From Holtiella tumoricola (GTDB lineage Bacteria > Bacillota > Clostridia > Lachnospirales > Cellulosilyticaceae), in assembly GCF_027857615.1 (NCBI RefSeq), contig NZ_JAQIFT010000059.1, forward strand, positions 1-64,000: a stretch of 64,000 nt of DNA, in the 5' to 3' direction. The notes beneath the pieces were generated by a model. That model did no database searches and had not been told where the DNA came from. It saw nothing but the letters and a program-made list of their open reading frames with translations. Made by a program: the position numbers and the translations under genes. Below, piece after piece: positions 1-7,633 of the stretch; within the stretch, counting starts at the first letter, position 1, and the number at the start of each line of letters is the position of its first letter.

Positions 1-1
1 T

Positions 2-36
2 AAAAGGCAAGACTCTTAAATAGAGTCTTGCCTTTT
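2..36. terminator. Bidirectional terminator hairpin
   Basis: Perfect 15-bp stem (2-16 with 22-36) and 5-nt loop, A-rich on one side and T-rich on the other. It can end the minus-strand gene at 42-197 and any plus-strand gene entering from the left. Confidence 0.8.
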
Positions 37-41
37 AGTTA

Positions 42-197
42 TTAAGCAGCTAGAAGTATGCCTAGAAAGATGCCATAAAGAATAGAGGCATAAGGGCTAG
101 AAGTAATAGGACAGCTACCTGAGGAGCAGCCAATAAGTTTATAATAGCCCAAACCAAGTAGGCCGCCTATTAATGGGAAAGTTAATGTCTGTAACAT
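42..197 (-). CDS. 51-aa DUF6132-like membrane protein
   Basis: Translation from 197 gives a 51-residue hydrophobic protein: a Gly-rich N-terminal membrane segment (about residues 5-22), a central GCSSGSCPITS motif with two cysteines, and a second membrane segment (about 36-51). This layout matches the small DUF6132 family as I recall it; its function is unknown. An AAGGAG ribosome site lies 7 nt upstream of the ATG. The gene is divergent from the sulfur-transfer fusion gene at 429. On the minus strand it has a TATACT -10 box (238-243) exactly 29 nt from the centre of a Crp/Fnr-like palindrome, so it probably belongs to the same regulon. The exposed cysteines would suit a sulfur or redox role, but this is inference. 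Confidence 0.75.
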   Translation of the reverse strand: MLQTLTFPLIGGLLGLGYYKLIGCSSGSCPITSSPYASILYGIFLGILLAA

Positions 198-237
198 AGA
201 AATGCTCCTTTTGAATGTCTGAAAATGGAATAAGGCA

Positions 238-280
238 AGTATAGATGATAAATGGATGAAATTCTGTAATTAAGTTACAG
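238..280 (-). promoter_or_regulatory. Crp/Fnr-type promoter for the 51-aa gene
   Basis: Near-perfect palindrome CTGTAATTAAGTTACAG at 264-280 (core TGTAA-N5-TTACA, centre 272). On the minus strand a TATACT -10 box begins at 243, 29 nt from the centre. An activator bound here would sit near -41, the class II position of Crp/Fnr proteins. Confidence 0.65.
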
Positions 281-295
281 AGAAAACGTGTTGAA

Positions 296-337
296 TGTAA
301 CTTAATCACAGAAAATAAAAATAAAAATGGCTAAAAT
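296..337 (+). promoter_or_regulatory. Crp/Fnr-type promoter for the sulfur-transfer fusion gene
   Basis: TGTAACTTAATCACA palindrome at 296-310 (centre 303), followed by -10 TAAAAT at 332-337, again 29 nt from centre to first -10 base. No good -35 box is seen, as expected for a class II activated promoter. It lies 31 bp from the neighbouring divergent site, about three helical turns. Confidence 0.65.
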
Positions 338-428
338 AGGGATATACATTTAAATTAAAAAGTTGAAGAAATAGCAATACAAATATAAGCGTTTAAGTAA
401 CGTTATAATAAAGAATAGGAGTGAAAAT

Positions 429-2903
429 ATGGGCAAAAAGGTCATTATTGTGGGTGGTGTAGCAGGTGGTGCATCTACTGCTGCTCGACTTAGAAGATTA
501 GATGAGTCTATAGAAATCATTATATTTGAAAAAGGTGAATATATTTCTTTTGCAAACTGTGGATTACCTTATTATATCGGTGATGTTATTGGTGAACGTA
601 GTCAGCTTATTTTACAAAGTGTAGAAGAAATGAGCCATAAATTTAATTTAGATATACGTGCATTAACTGAAGTGGTCAGCATTGACCGAGTAGGTAAAAA
701 GATCGTTGCAAAAAATCTTCAATCAGGTGAAAGTTATGAAGAAAGTTATGACCAATTAGTACTTTCTCCAGGTGCTCATCCTATTGTTCCAAAGATTCCA
801 GGTATAGAGGCCTGTAAGAATTTATTTACATTAAGAAATATACCAGATACAGATGCAATTAAGGCCTATATTGAAAAAGAAAAACCTAAACGAGCTACTG
901 TAATCGGTGGTGGCTTTATAGGGCTTGAAATGTTAGAAAACTTACATGAGTTGGGGGTAGAGTTAACACTTGTTGAAGCAAGTAATCAGGTTATGGCGCC
1001 ATTAGACCCTGAAATGGTAAGTATCATTCACTCTCATTTAATAGATAAAGGTGTACATCTTATTCTAAGTAACGGTGTAAAAGAATTTGAAGATGAAGGA
1101 AATAAGATTATTTTACAAAATGGTGAAGTAATAGAAACAGATTTTATTATTCTTTCTATTGGTGTAACACCGGAAACGAGTCTTGCAAAAGAAGCTGGAC
1201 TTGAAGTGACACCACGTGGGTCAATTCTTGTCAATGACTATATGCAAACATCAGATGAGTCAATCTATGCACTAGGTGATGCAGTTGCAGTAAATGACTT
1301 TGTAAGTGGAGAACAAGTGATGATTCCATTAGCATGGCCAGCCAATAGACAAGGACATATTGTTGCAAATAACTTATGTGGACGTAAGGAACGTTATAAA
1401 GGAACACTGGGCTCATCAGTAGCCAAAGTTTTTGATTACACAGTTGCTACAACAGGCAATAACGAAAAAACATTAAAACGTCTAGGGAAAAATTATCAAG
1501 CACTACACATTCATCCAGGTTCTCATGCAGGTTACTACCCAGGTTCTTTCCCAATTGCTTTTAAACTTCTCTTTGATAAAGAAACGGGGCGTGTTTTAGG
1601 TGCTCAGGGTGTAGGGATGGAAGGTGTAGAAAAGCGTATTGATGTACTAGCAACAGCTATTAAAGCTGGATTTACAGTTTATGATTTACAAGATGTAGAA
1701 CCATGTTATGCACCACCTTATAATTCAGCTAAAGATCCTGTCAATATGATGGGGTATTATGGGAGCAATATTTTAGATGGATTAGTAGAAGTTATACAAT
1801 GGGATGAAATAGATGAAGCTGTGAAAAATGGAGGTGTTATTTTAGACGTTAGAGAAGAATTTGAACTTGCAACGGGTGAAGTACCAGATGCAATTCATAT
1901 GCCGCTGGGGCAAGTTCGTGAACGTATGGAAGAGCTTCCAAAAGATAGAATCATTTATGTTACTTGCCAAGTTGGGCAAAGAGGTTATGTAGGGTGTAGA
2001 TTATTAAGTCAATATGGATTTAAGTGCAAAAATATTGATGGCGGTATTAAAACCTATTTATATATGCAACGTGGAGAAAAAGATTACAACGCACAACAAA
2101 TAAAAGAAAAAAACAATCCACCAAGTCAAGTTGAGCATGTAAAGGAGAATGTAACTATGGAAGCAAAGTATCAATTGAATGCTTGTGGCTTACAATGCCC
2201 AGGACCTATCCGTAAAGTATTTGAGCAGATGAATACCATGGAAGAAGGAGAAATTTTAGAAGTAAGTGCGAGTGATCCGGGCTTTTCAAAAGATATTGGT
2301 GCGTGGTGTGAAAAAACCCATCATACACTTTTAAAGGCGGAGTATGTAAAGGAACGTAAAGCTTTTGTAGCCACGATTCAAAAAGGCGCACAAAAAACAG
2401 AGGCACTATCTTGTTCAGTAGCAAGAAATGATAAAAATGGTGCTACACTTGTTGTATTTAGTGGAGACTTGGATAAAGCCATAGCTTCTTTTATTATTGC
2501 AACAGGTGCAGCTTCTATGGGAAAAGAAGTGACTATGTTCTTTACTTTCTGGGGACTTAGTATTTTAAAAAGTAAAGATAGACCTAAAGTGCAAAAAGAT
2601 ACAATGGAAAAAATGTTTGATATGATGTTGCCTAGTCATACAGATAAATTAGGCCTTTCTAAAATGAATATGGGAGGTATGGGACCAGCTATGATCAAGC
2701 AGATTATGAAAAAACACAATGTAGATAGCTTAGATACATTAATTGAAAATGCTATTAAAATGGGTGTAAAAGTAGTTGCTTGTGCCATGAGTATGGACTT
2801 AATGGGTATTAAAAAAGAAGAGTTTATTGAGGGGGTAGAAATTGGTGGAGTAGCATCCTACTTAGGAGCAGCAGAAGAGTCAGGTCTGAATTTATTTATT
2901 TAG
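429..2903 (+). CDS. CoA-disulfide reductase-rhodanese-TusA-DsrE fusion
   Basis: 824 residues with four sulfur-handling modules. Residues 1-450 are an FAD/NAD(P)H pyridine-nucleotide disulfide reductase of the CoA-disulfide/persulfide reductase type: FAD motif GGVAGGAS near residue 10, single active-site Cys44 in SFANCGLPYY, second nucleotide site GGGFIGLE near 160. Residues 455-550 are a rhodanese with loop CQVGQR (Cys513). Residues 579-650 are TusA-like with CPGP at Cys590. Residues 660-824 are DsrE/DsrF-like with Cys785. Family knowledge suggests sulfane sulfur passes between these cysteines and is reduced using CoA persulfide and NAD(P)H. It lies directly upstream of a YeeE/YedE transporter pair. 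The domain calls are solid; the true donor (thiosulfate, polysulfide or persulfide) is inferred. Confidence 0.9.
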   Translation: MGKKVIIVGGVAGGASTAARLRRLDESIEIIIFEKGEYISFANCGLPYYIGDVIGERSQLILQSVEEMSHKFNLDIRALTEVVSIDRVGKKIVAKNLQSGESYEESYDQLVLSPGAHPIVPKIPGIEACKNLFTLRNIPDTDAIKAYIEKEKPKRATVIGGGFIGLEMLENLHELGVELTLVEASNQVMAPLDPEMVSIIHSHLIDKGVHLILSNGVKEFEDEGNKIILQNGEVIETDFIILSIGVTPETSLAKEAGLEVTPRGSILVNDYMQTSDESIYALGDAVAVNDFVSGEQVMIPLAWPANRQGHIVANNLCGRKERYKGTLGSSVAKVFDYTVATTGNNEKTLKRLGKNYQALHIHPGSHAGYYPGSFPIAFKLLFDKETGRVLGAQGVGMEGVEKRIDVLATAIKAGFTVYDLQDVEPCYAPPYNSAKDPVNMMGYYGSNILDGLVEVIQWDEIDEAVKNGGVILDVREEFELATGEVPDAIHMPLGQVRERMEELPKDRIIYVTCQVGQRGYVGCRLLSQYGFKCKNIDGGIKTYLYMQRGEKDYNAQQIKEKNNPPSQVEHVKENVTMEAKYQLNACGLQCPGPIRKVFEQMNTMEEGEILEVSASDPGFSKDIGAWCEKTHHTLLKAEYVKERKAFVATIQKGAQKTEALSCSVARNDKNGATLVVFSGDLDKAIASFIIATGAASMGKEVTMFFTFWGLSILKSKDRPKVQKDTMEKMFDMMLPSHTDKLGLSKMNMGGMGPAMIKQIMKKHNVDSLDTLIENAIKMGVKVVACAMSMDLMGIKKEEFIEGVEIGGVASYLGAAEESGLNLFI

Positions 2904-2915
2904 ATAAATAGGAAT

Positions 2916-2957
2916 TGTGATGTAGTTACAGAATGAATGATAAAATAAGGGCATAAT
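2916..2957 (+). promoter_or_regulatory. Crp/Fnr-type promoter for the YeeE/YedE pair
   Basis: TGTGATGTAGTTACA at 2916-2930 (centre 2923) with -10-like CATAAT at 2952-2957, 29 nt from centre to first -10 base. This gives the transporter pair its own promoter in addition to read-through from the upstream fusion gene. Confidence 0.6.
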
Positions 2958-2992
2958 AAAACTAGGATAAAATTTAAAGGAGTGAATGTTAA

Positions 2993-3577
2993 ATGAAAGA
3001 TTCCAGTTGGCTAAAAAATGCCCTTTTATTAGGACTTGTTTTTTTCTTAGCAATTTTTATTATGAAACCAGTAGGTGTTTCAACACAATTTAGTGTATTA
3101 AGTGGTATGGTGCATAGTACCATAGAGCCCAATGTGATTACAGCAGACCCTACTCGTGAAAGTGGTTATAAAAGTAGTAATGCCTACTATGACAAGAGTG
3201 AAGGAAAATTAGCAGGGCATATCAAAAATCCTTGGAACTATGATTTTGTCTTTGTATTAGCCATGCCATTAGGGGCTTATATGGCTTATCTTCTTAATCG
3301 TAAGAAGCAACCTTCACATATGGCAAACGTAGGAGAAAAGCAAAATATTCCAGGTTCAAAACAAAGTTTTATAAGATACTATTTACCAAGTTTTATAGGT
3401 GGTTTTTTAATCTTATTTGGCGCTAGAATGGCAGATGGTTGTACAAGTGGACATATGATGAGTGGTATGATGCAAGGTAGTGTAAGTGGTTATATTTTTG
3501 CTGGTGCTGTATTTGCAGTAGCCATTCCAACAGCTTTACTTGTGGATGCGTACAATAAAAGAAAGGTAGGGCGATAA
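2993..3577 (+). CDS. YeeE/YedE-family sulfur transporter, half 1
   Basis: 194 residues with about four membrane segments and the family signature GARMADGCTSGH near residues 143-154, which carries the conserved cysteine. YeeE/YedE (TsuA-type) proteins are thiosulfate or sulfur-compound importers that pass substrate along conserved membrane cysteines. This is one of two half-size proteins; the partner begins one nucleotide after the stop. The TusA-like carrier that usually accompanies the family is here fused into the upstream protein. An AAAGGAG site precedes the ATG. The transported species cannot be told from sequence; thiosulfate is the best guess. Confidence 0.85.
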   Translation: MKDSSWLKNALLLGLVFFLAIFIMKPVGVSTQFSVLSGMVHSTIEPNVITADPTRESGYKSSNAYYDKSEGKLAGHIKNPWNYDFVFVLAMPLGAYMAYLLNRKKQPSHMANVGEKQNIPGSKQSFIRYYLPSFIGGFLILFGARMADGCTSGHMMSGMMQGSVSGYIFAGAVFAVAIPTALLVDAYNKRKVGR

Positions 3578-3578
3578 G

Positions 3579-4148
3579 ATGAATATCTTTTTTGGAGTTA
3601 TTTTAGGAGGATTATTCGGCGCTGTACTTTATTATGTTGGTGCATCTCATCCACAAAAACTTTTAAGCATGTTACGTTTTCAAGACTTAAGCTTAATGAA
3701 AATTATTTTCTTTGCAATAGGATTTGCAAGTGTTCTTCTTTCTATTGCAAGTTTAGTAGGGATTTTTGATCCTTCTCATTTAAGTATTAAATCTACACAT
3801 TTAGGCGTCGTTATTGGTGGTCTCATTTTTGGTATAGGTTTTGGTGGACTAGGAACATGTCCAGGAACTTGTGTAGTAGCTACCTCTAGTGGCGGATTCA
3901 AAAAAGCGATTGTAGCAGTATTAGGGGGACTCATAGGTGCATTTGTATTTTCAATAAGCTATGGGCCACTCAAAAATATGGGATTATTTGATACAATGAG
4001 TTTAGGTAAACTTACATGGTTTAATATATCAGACCAATTCCCATCAGTATTTAGCATAGGGTATAGTGGATTACTTGGGGTAGGCATCTTATTTATGTTG
4101 ATTGCAGTAAGCCTTCCACTTCATCCCTTTACAAAAAATAAAAATTAA
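3579..4148 (+). CDS. YeeE/YedE-family sulfur transporter, half 2
   Basis: 189 residues, strongly hydrophobic, about five membrane segments, with the second-half signature GFGGLGTCPGTCVVA around residue 90 including two cysteines. It pairs with the preceding half (1-nt gap, so probably translationally coupled) to form a full YeeE/YedE-type channel. It ends at a strong bidirectional terminator shared with the convergent regulator gene. In this family cysteines inside the membrane relay thiosulfate or sulfane sulfur; whether the two halves form a heterodimer here is inference. Confidence 0.85.
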   Translation: MNIFFGVILGGLFGAVLYYVGASHPQKLLSMLRFQDLSLMKIIFFAIGFASVLLSIASLVGIFDPSHLSIKSTHLGVVIGGLIFGIGFGGLGTCPGTCVVATSSGGFKKAIVAVLGGLIGAFVFSISYGPLKNMGLFDTMSLGKLTWFNISDQFPSVFSIGYSGLLGVGILFMLIAVSLPLHPFTKNKN

Positions 4149-4187
4149 AAGGAGTTTAGTAATCGTAGTGATTACTAAACTCCTTTT
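4147..4187. terminator. Bidirectional terminator between transporter and regulator
   Basis: Perfect 18-bp stem (4147-4164 with 4170-4187), 5-nt loop, A and T tracts on its flanks. It lies between convergent genes. Confidence 0.9.
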
Positions 4188-4200
4188 GCTTATCGTAAGA

Positions 4201-4884
4201 TTAATGTGTGAAAAAGCGTTGTTTAAGAGCAGCTTTATCTGTAATAGTTACACCACCACGAGAGAGTTTTACAAGTCCTTCTTGCTCAAAGTATTTTAAC
4301 ATTCTAGAAACAACTTCTCTTGCACTGCCAATATATTTAGCAATCTGTTCATGGGTAAACTTTAAAGTAGGACATCCACATTTTGCAGATTCATCAAGTA
4401 AAAAGAGTGCTAAGCGTTCATCAAAACTCATAAAGAGCATTTGTTCCATAGCCCACATCACATCTGAAAAACGTTCCACAGTGGTTTTGTTAGAAAAGTT
4501 TTCAACATAGATATTTTCTTTAATAAGTTGAGAGAAAATAGAAGTATGAATGAGTAGGGCCTCTGTATCTTCTTCTGCATCAATATGCACATCGAAAGTA
4601 ATATGATTTAAAATACATGAAGCAGAAAGGGTACATAAATCACCTCCAAAAAGGCGATAGAGTGTAATATCTTTACCTTTTTCGGAAAGCATATAAGTAC
4701 GTAAAGAACCGTTTTTGATTAATATAATTCCGATACAATCCTTATCACCACTATGTAGTGTCTGCCCTGCTGAAAAATGAACCAAATGGGTGTGTTCAAA
4801 AAGTAAAGTTTGTTGGCTAGGAGTGAGATGCTCCCAAAAACTTAAATGTTGAACTAAAAAACTTTGATCTTCTTGAGAAATCAT
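4201..4884 (-). CDS. Crp/Fnr-family transcriptional regulator
   Basis: 227 residues from the ATG at 4884, chosen over an upstream in-frame ATG (4953) because an AAAGGTAGG site sits just before it. Residues about 10-125 form a cyclic-nucleotide-binding-like effector domain and 140-225 a winged helix-turn-helix. The recognition helix carries SAREVVSRMLK, keeping the Arg-Glu-x-x-x-Arg pattern that in Crp contacts GTGA half-sites. This matches the TGTRA-N5-TYACA palindromes in front of its neighbours. There is no Fnr-type N-terminal cysteine cluster, but Cys residues occur in the effector domain and a CGC before the HTH. It likely activates the flanking sulfur genes; a sulfide/persulfide or redox signal is inference. 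Confidence 0.88.
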   Translation of the reverse strand: MISQEDQSFLVQHLSFWEHLTPSQQTLLFEHTHLVHFSAGQTLHSGDKDCIGIILIKNGSLRTYMLSEKGKDITLYRLFGGDLCTLSASCILNHITFDVHIDAEEDTEALLIHTSIFSQLIKENIYVENFSNKTTVERFSDVMWAMEQMLFMSFDERLALFLLDESAKCGCPTLKFTHEQIAKYIGSAREVVSRMLKYFEQEGLVKLSRGGVTITDKAALKQRFFTH

Positions 4885-4961
4885 AATAGGCCTACCTTTC
4901 TTCTTTTTATAGATATAGTATAAAAGGAAAAAAGTTTTTATGCTAGCCTTCAATAGAACTT

Positions 4962-5003
4962 AGTGACTGTGTCACATACAACATTTATAAATGGCGTTAT
5001 AAT
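4962..5003 (+). promoter_or_regulatory. Crp/Fnr-type promoter for rhodanese and second reductase
   Basis: AGTGACTGTGTCACA at 4962-4976 (centre 4969) with a perfect -10 TATAAT at 4998-5003, 29 nt from centre to first -10 base. A minus-strand TATACT (4917-4922) 47 nt from the same centre could serve the regulator itself, allowing autoregulation, but that is less certain. Confidence 0.65.
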
Positions 5004-5054
5004 GAAGATATATTAAGGTTACATTAGAGCAGCAATACAAGAGGAGGAAACAAA

Positions 5055-5372
5055 ATGTTTTCATTTTTAAAGAAAGATTATCATACTATTTTTGTAAATG
5101 AATTAGACGATTTAATTGGAAAAATTAATTTAATAGATATACGTGAACCAGGTGAGGTGGGGTTTGGAACCATCCAAACAGCTACGAATATTCCAATGGG
5201 AAATTTATTAGAGCATCCAGATAAGTATTTAAAAAAGGATCAAACTTATTATTTAATGTGCCAATCAGGTATGAGAAGTGCACGTGCCACATCTGCTTTA
5301 AAAAAGGTGGGTTATAACGTGATTAATGTAAAAGGTGGCTATGGTGCTTATGGAGGTAAATATACAAAATAA
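5055..5372 (+). CDS. Single-domain rhodanese
   Basis: 105-residue rhodanese-like protein with the domain start motif LIDIREPGE (residues 26-34) and active-site loop CQSGMR with Cys69. It would carry a persulfide on Cys69 and pass sulfane sulfur to thiol acceptors in the cytoplasm. No signal peptide. An AGAGGAGG site lies before the ATG. It is followed after about 40 nt by the second CoA-disulfide reductase-rhodanese gene and is probably co-transcribed with it from the Crp/Fnr-type promoter at 4962-5003. Confidence 0.9.
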   Translation: MFSFLKKDYHTIFVNELDDLIGKINLIDIREPGEVGFGTIQTATNIPMGNLLEHPDKYLKKDQTYYLMCQSGMRSARATSALKKVGYNVINVKGGYGAYGGKYTK

Positions 5373-5412
5373 TAAAAGGTTAAAGATTTTAACATTAAAG
5401 GAGTGAATAAGA

Positions 5413-7113
5413 ATGAGCAAAAAAATAGTCATAGTAGGTGGTGTTGCAGGTGGTGCTTCAGCAGCTGCAAGATTACGTCGTTTAGGTGAAACAGATCAAA
5501 TTATTATGTTTGAGAAGGGACCGCATGTCTCTTTTTCAAACTGTGCACTCCCTTATCATTTAAGTGGAATCGTTGAACCAGCAAGTAAACTTGTATTAAT
5601 GAATCCAGATAAATTTAAAAAGCAATATCATATAGACGCACGTATTAATCAGGAAGTGATAGGGATTAATCGTAAAGAGAAAACAGTTACCGTTAAGAAC
5701 CATGTAACAGGAGAAAAGTATACAGAAACATATGATAAACTTATTCTATCTCCAGGTGCGAAGCCCGTTGTACCGCCATTCAAAGGAATGGATACACTAC
5801 CTATTTTCACTATACGTAATGTGGTAGATATTGAGAAGCTTAAAACATATATATCGGCACACCAAGTGAAAAAAATCACTGTGATTGGTGGTGGATTTAT
5901 TGGAATAGAAGCTGCAGAAAATTTACAAGAAGCAGGGTATGAAGTAACGGTTATAGAAGCGGCAACACAAATTTTAAGACCTTTTCATGAAGATATTGTT
6001 CAAATTTTCCATAAAGTATTAATGGACCATAAAGTTCATTTAGTCTTAGGGCAACCAGTAAGTCATTTTGAAGAGGGAAAAGTTGTTCTTAGTTCAGGTG
6101 AAGTGATAGAGGCAGAAGCAGTTGTTATGGCAGTGGGGGTTAAGGCAGAGAGTGAGCTGGCTAAAGTGGCAGGTTTAGAAGTAAGTACAAATGGTTCTAT
6201 TCAGGTAAATGACCTTTATGAGACAAATGATCCAGATATTTATGCCATAGGAGATGCCATAGAAGTTACACATGAGTTAACAGGACAAAAGACAAAGTTA
6301 ACATTAGCTGGTCCAGCACAAAAGGAAGCACGTCTCGTGGCAGATGCCATTCATGGTAAAAAGGTCGTACCACAGAGCTATATAGGAAGTTCTGCAATTA
6401 AAGTATTTGATTACAATGGAGCAAGTACAGGACTTAACGAAGGATTAATTGAGACCTTAAACTTAGATATTCAATATGATAAAGTGTACTTTATATTAAG
6501 TGATAAAGTGGGGATTATGCCTGACAGTCATCCGATGTACTTCAAACTCCTTTTTGAAGTGCCAAGTGGTAAAGTATTAGGTGCTATGGCAGTTGGAAAA
6601 GGTAATGTAGATAAACGTATTGATGTCATTGCCACAACGATTAAGTTTGGTGGCACAGTCTATGATTTGAAAGAATTAGAGCTTTGTTATGCACCTTCAT
6701 TTGGTACGGCAAAAGACATTGTCAATTATGCAGGGCTTATTGCAGACAACTTATTGGCTGGAGACTTTAAACAAGTTTCGGTGGATGATGTAAGACCACT
6801 CTTAGAAAGTGGTGCAACATTTATAGATGTAAGAGAGCCTGGAGAATACAAATTAGGTCATTTAAAAGGTGTTCAAAATATTCCACTGAGTGAATTACGT
6901 GAACGTCTAGATGAAATCCCACAAGATCAGCCAGTATATATTCACTGTAGAACGGGTCAACGTAGTTATAATGCCGTATTGGCATTGCAACAAAGAGGGT
7001 TTAATAATGTAGTAAATGTAACAGGAGGATTTTTAGGCATTTGTGCCTATGAATGTTTCAAAGATCAGCAAACAGCAAGAGAACCCATTGTTACAGCATA
7101 TAATTTTAAATAG
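5413..7113 (+). CDS. CoA-disulfide/persulfide reductase with rhodanese domain
   Basis: 566 residues. Residues 1-450 are an FAD-dependent pyridine-nucleotide disulfide reductase with GGVAGGAS near residue 9, active-site Cys44 in SFSNCALPYH and second nucleotide motif GGGFIGIE near 158. Residues 460-550 are a rhodanese domain with loop CRTGQR (Cys512). This is the known CoADR-Rhd fusion that reduces CoA disulfide, CoA persulfide or polysulfide with NAD(P)H. It is a paralogue of the fusion at 429 but lacks the TusA and DsrE modules, so the locus holds a short and a long version. It is followed by a terminator. Confidence 0.9.
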   Translation: MSKKIVIVGGVAGGASAAARLRRLGETDQIIMFEKGPHVSFSNCALPYHLSGIVEPASKLVLMNPDKFKKQYHIDARINQEVIGINRKEKTVTVKNHVTGEKYTETYDKLILSPGAKPVVPPFKGMDTLPIFTIRNVVDIEKLKTYISAHQVKKITVIGGGFIGIEAAENLQEAGYEVTVIEAATQILRPFHEDIVQIFHKVLMDHKVHLVLGQPVSHFEEGKVVLSSGEVIEAEAVVMAVGVKAESELAKVAGLEVSTNGSIQVNDLYETNDPDIYAIGDAIEVTHELTGQKTKLTLAGPAQKEARLVADAIHGKKVVPQSYIGSSAIKVFDYNGASTGLNEGLIETLNLDIQYDKVYFILSDKVGIMPDSHPMYFKLLFEVPSGKVLGAMAVGKGNVDKRIDVIATTIKFGGTVYDLKELELCYAPSFGTAKDIVNYAGLIADNLLAGDFKQVSVDDVRPLLESGATFIDVREPGEYKLGHLKGVQNIPLSELRERLDEIPQDQPVYIHCRTGQRSYNAVLALQQRGFNNVVNVTGGFLGICAYECFKDQQTAREPIVTAYNFK

Positions 7114-7119
7114 TTTGAA

Positions 7120-7155
7120 GAAGGTTACTACACCGAGTGTAGTGACCTTCTTTTT
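7120..7155 (+). terminator. Rho-independent terminator
   Basis: 14-bp stem with one G-T wobble (7120-7133 with 7137-7150), 3-nt loop and a T5 tract. Ends the rhodanese/reductase operon. Confidence 0.85.
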
Positions 7156-7248
7156 ATATTCACCTCTTTACGCATAGTATGACAAGGTTTATTATAGAAC
7201 ATATACAAGAGGGAATTTTTACTAGGTTTAAAGAAGGGAGGAAAGTAG

Positions 7249-7620
7249 ATGGCTTCATCTGTAGAATTTGTAAAGTATGTATGTGAAAAGTTAAAGGTTG
7301 CAGGAGAGATTACTTTTAAGAGAATGTTCGGAGAATATGGTTTATACTGCAATGGAAAATTTTTTGCTTTAGTCTGTGAGGATCAACTGTTTGTAAAACC
7401 CACACAAGAAGGTCGACAAATACTTGAACAATATAATCATGAAATAATAGAGGGAAGCCCTTATCCAGGGGCAAAACCACACTTTATATTAGATGATTTT
7501 GAAGAAGAAGTATTTGTAAGAGCCTTTATGGGTGTAACTTATGAAGCGTTGCCTTTTCCAAAACCTAAAAAGGAAAAGGCAAGTAAAAAGATTAAAGAAG
7601 AAAGGTTACCTTTAATTTAA
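7249..7620 (+). CDS. TfoX N-terminal-domain protein
   Basis: 123 residues matching the TfoX/Sxy N-terminal domain (KRMFGEYGLYCNGKFFALVC near residues 24-43, then FVKP and the Pro/Tyr-rich PYPGAKPHF region near 74-82). The proteobacterial C-terminal TfoX domain is absent; the tail is Lys-rich. In gamma-proteobacteria TfoX controls competence, but stand-alone N-domains in Firmicutes have no settled role. A GGGAGG site precedes the ATG. It starts a three-gene run with a TIM-barrel protein and a phosphodiesterase. Confidence 0.8.
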   Translation: MASSVEFVKYVCEKLKVAGEITFKRMFGEYGLYCNGKFFALVCEDQLFVKPTQEGRQILEQYNHEIIEGSPYPGAKPHFILDDFEEEVFVRAFMGVTYEALPFPKPKKEKASKKIKEERLPLI

Positions 7621-7633
7621 ATGGAGGTATAAT

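Noticed and set aside
1034..1416. Minus-strand and other-frame open frames over large genes throughout the window
   Set aside because: They mirror strong coding sequences, lack ribosome sites and have implausible composition (Cys/Tyr/His-rich).
5378..5392. GTTAAAGATTTTAAC inverted repeat between rhodanese and second reductase
   Set aside because: Only six base pairs, A/T-rich and without a T-tract; likely chance.
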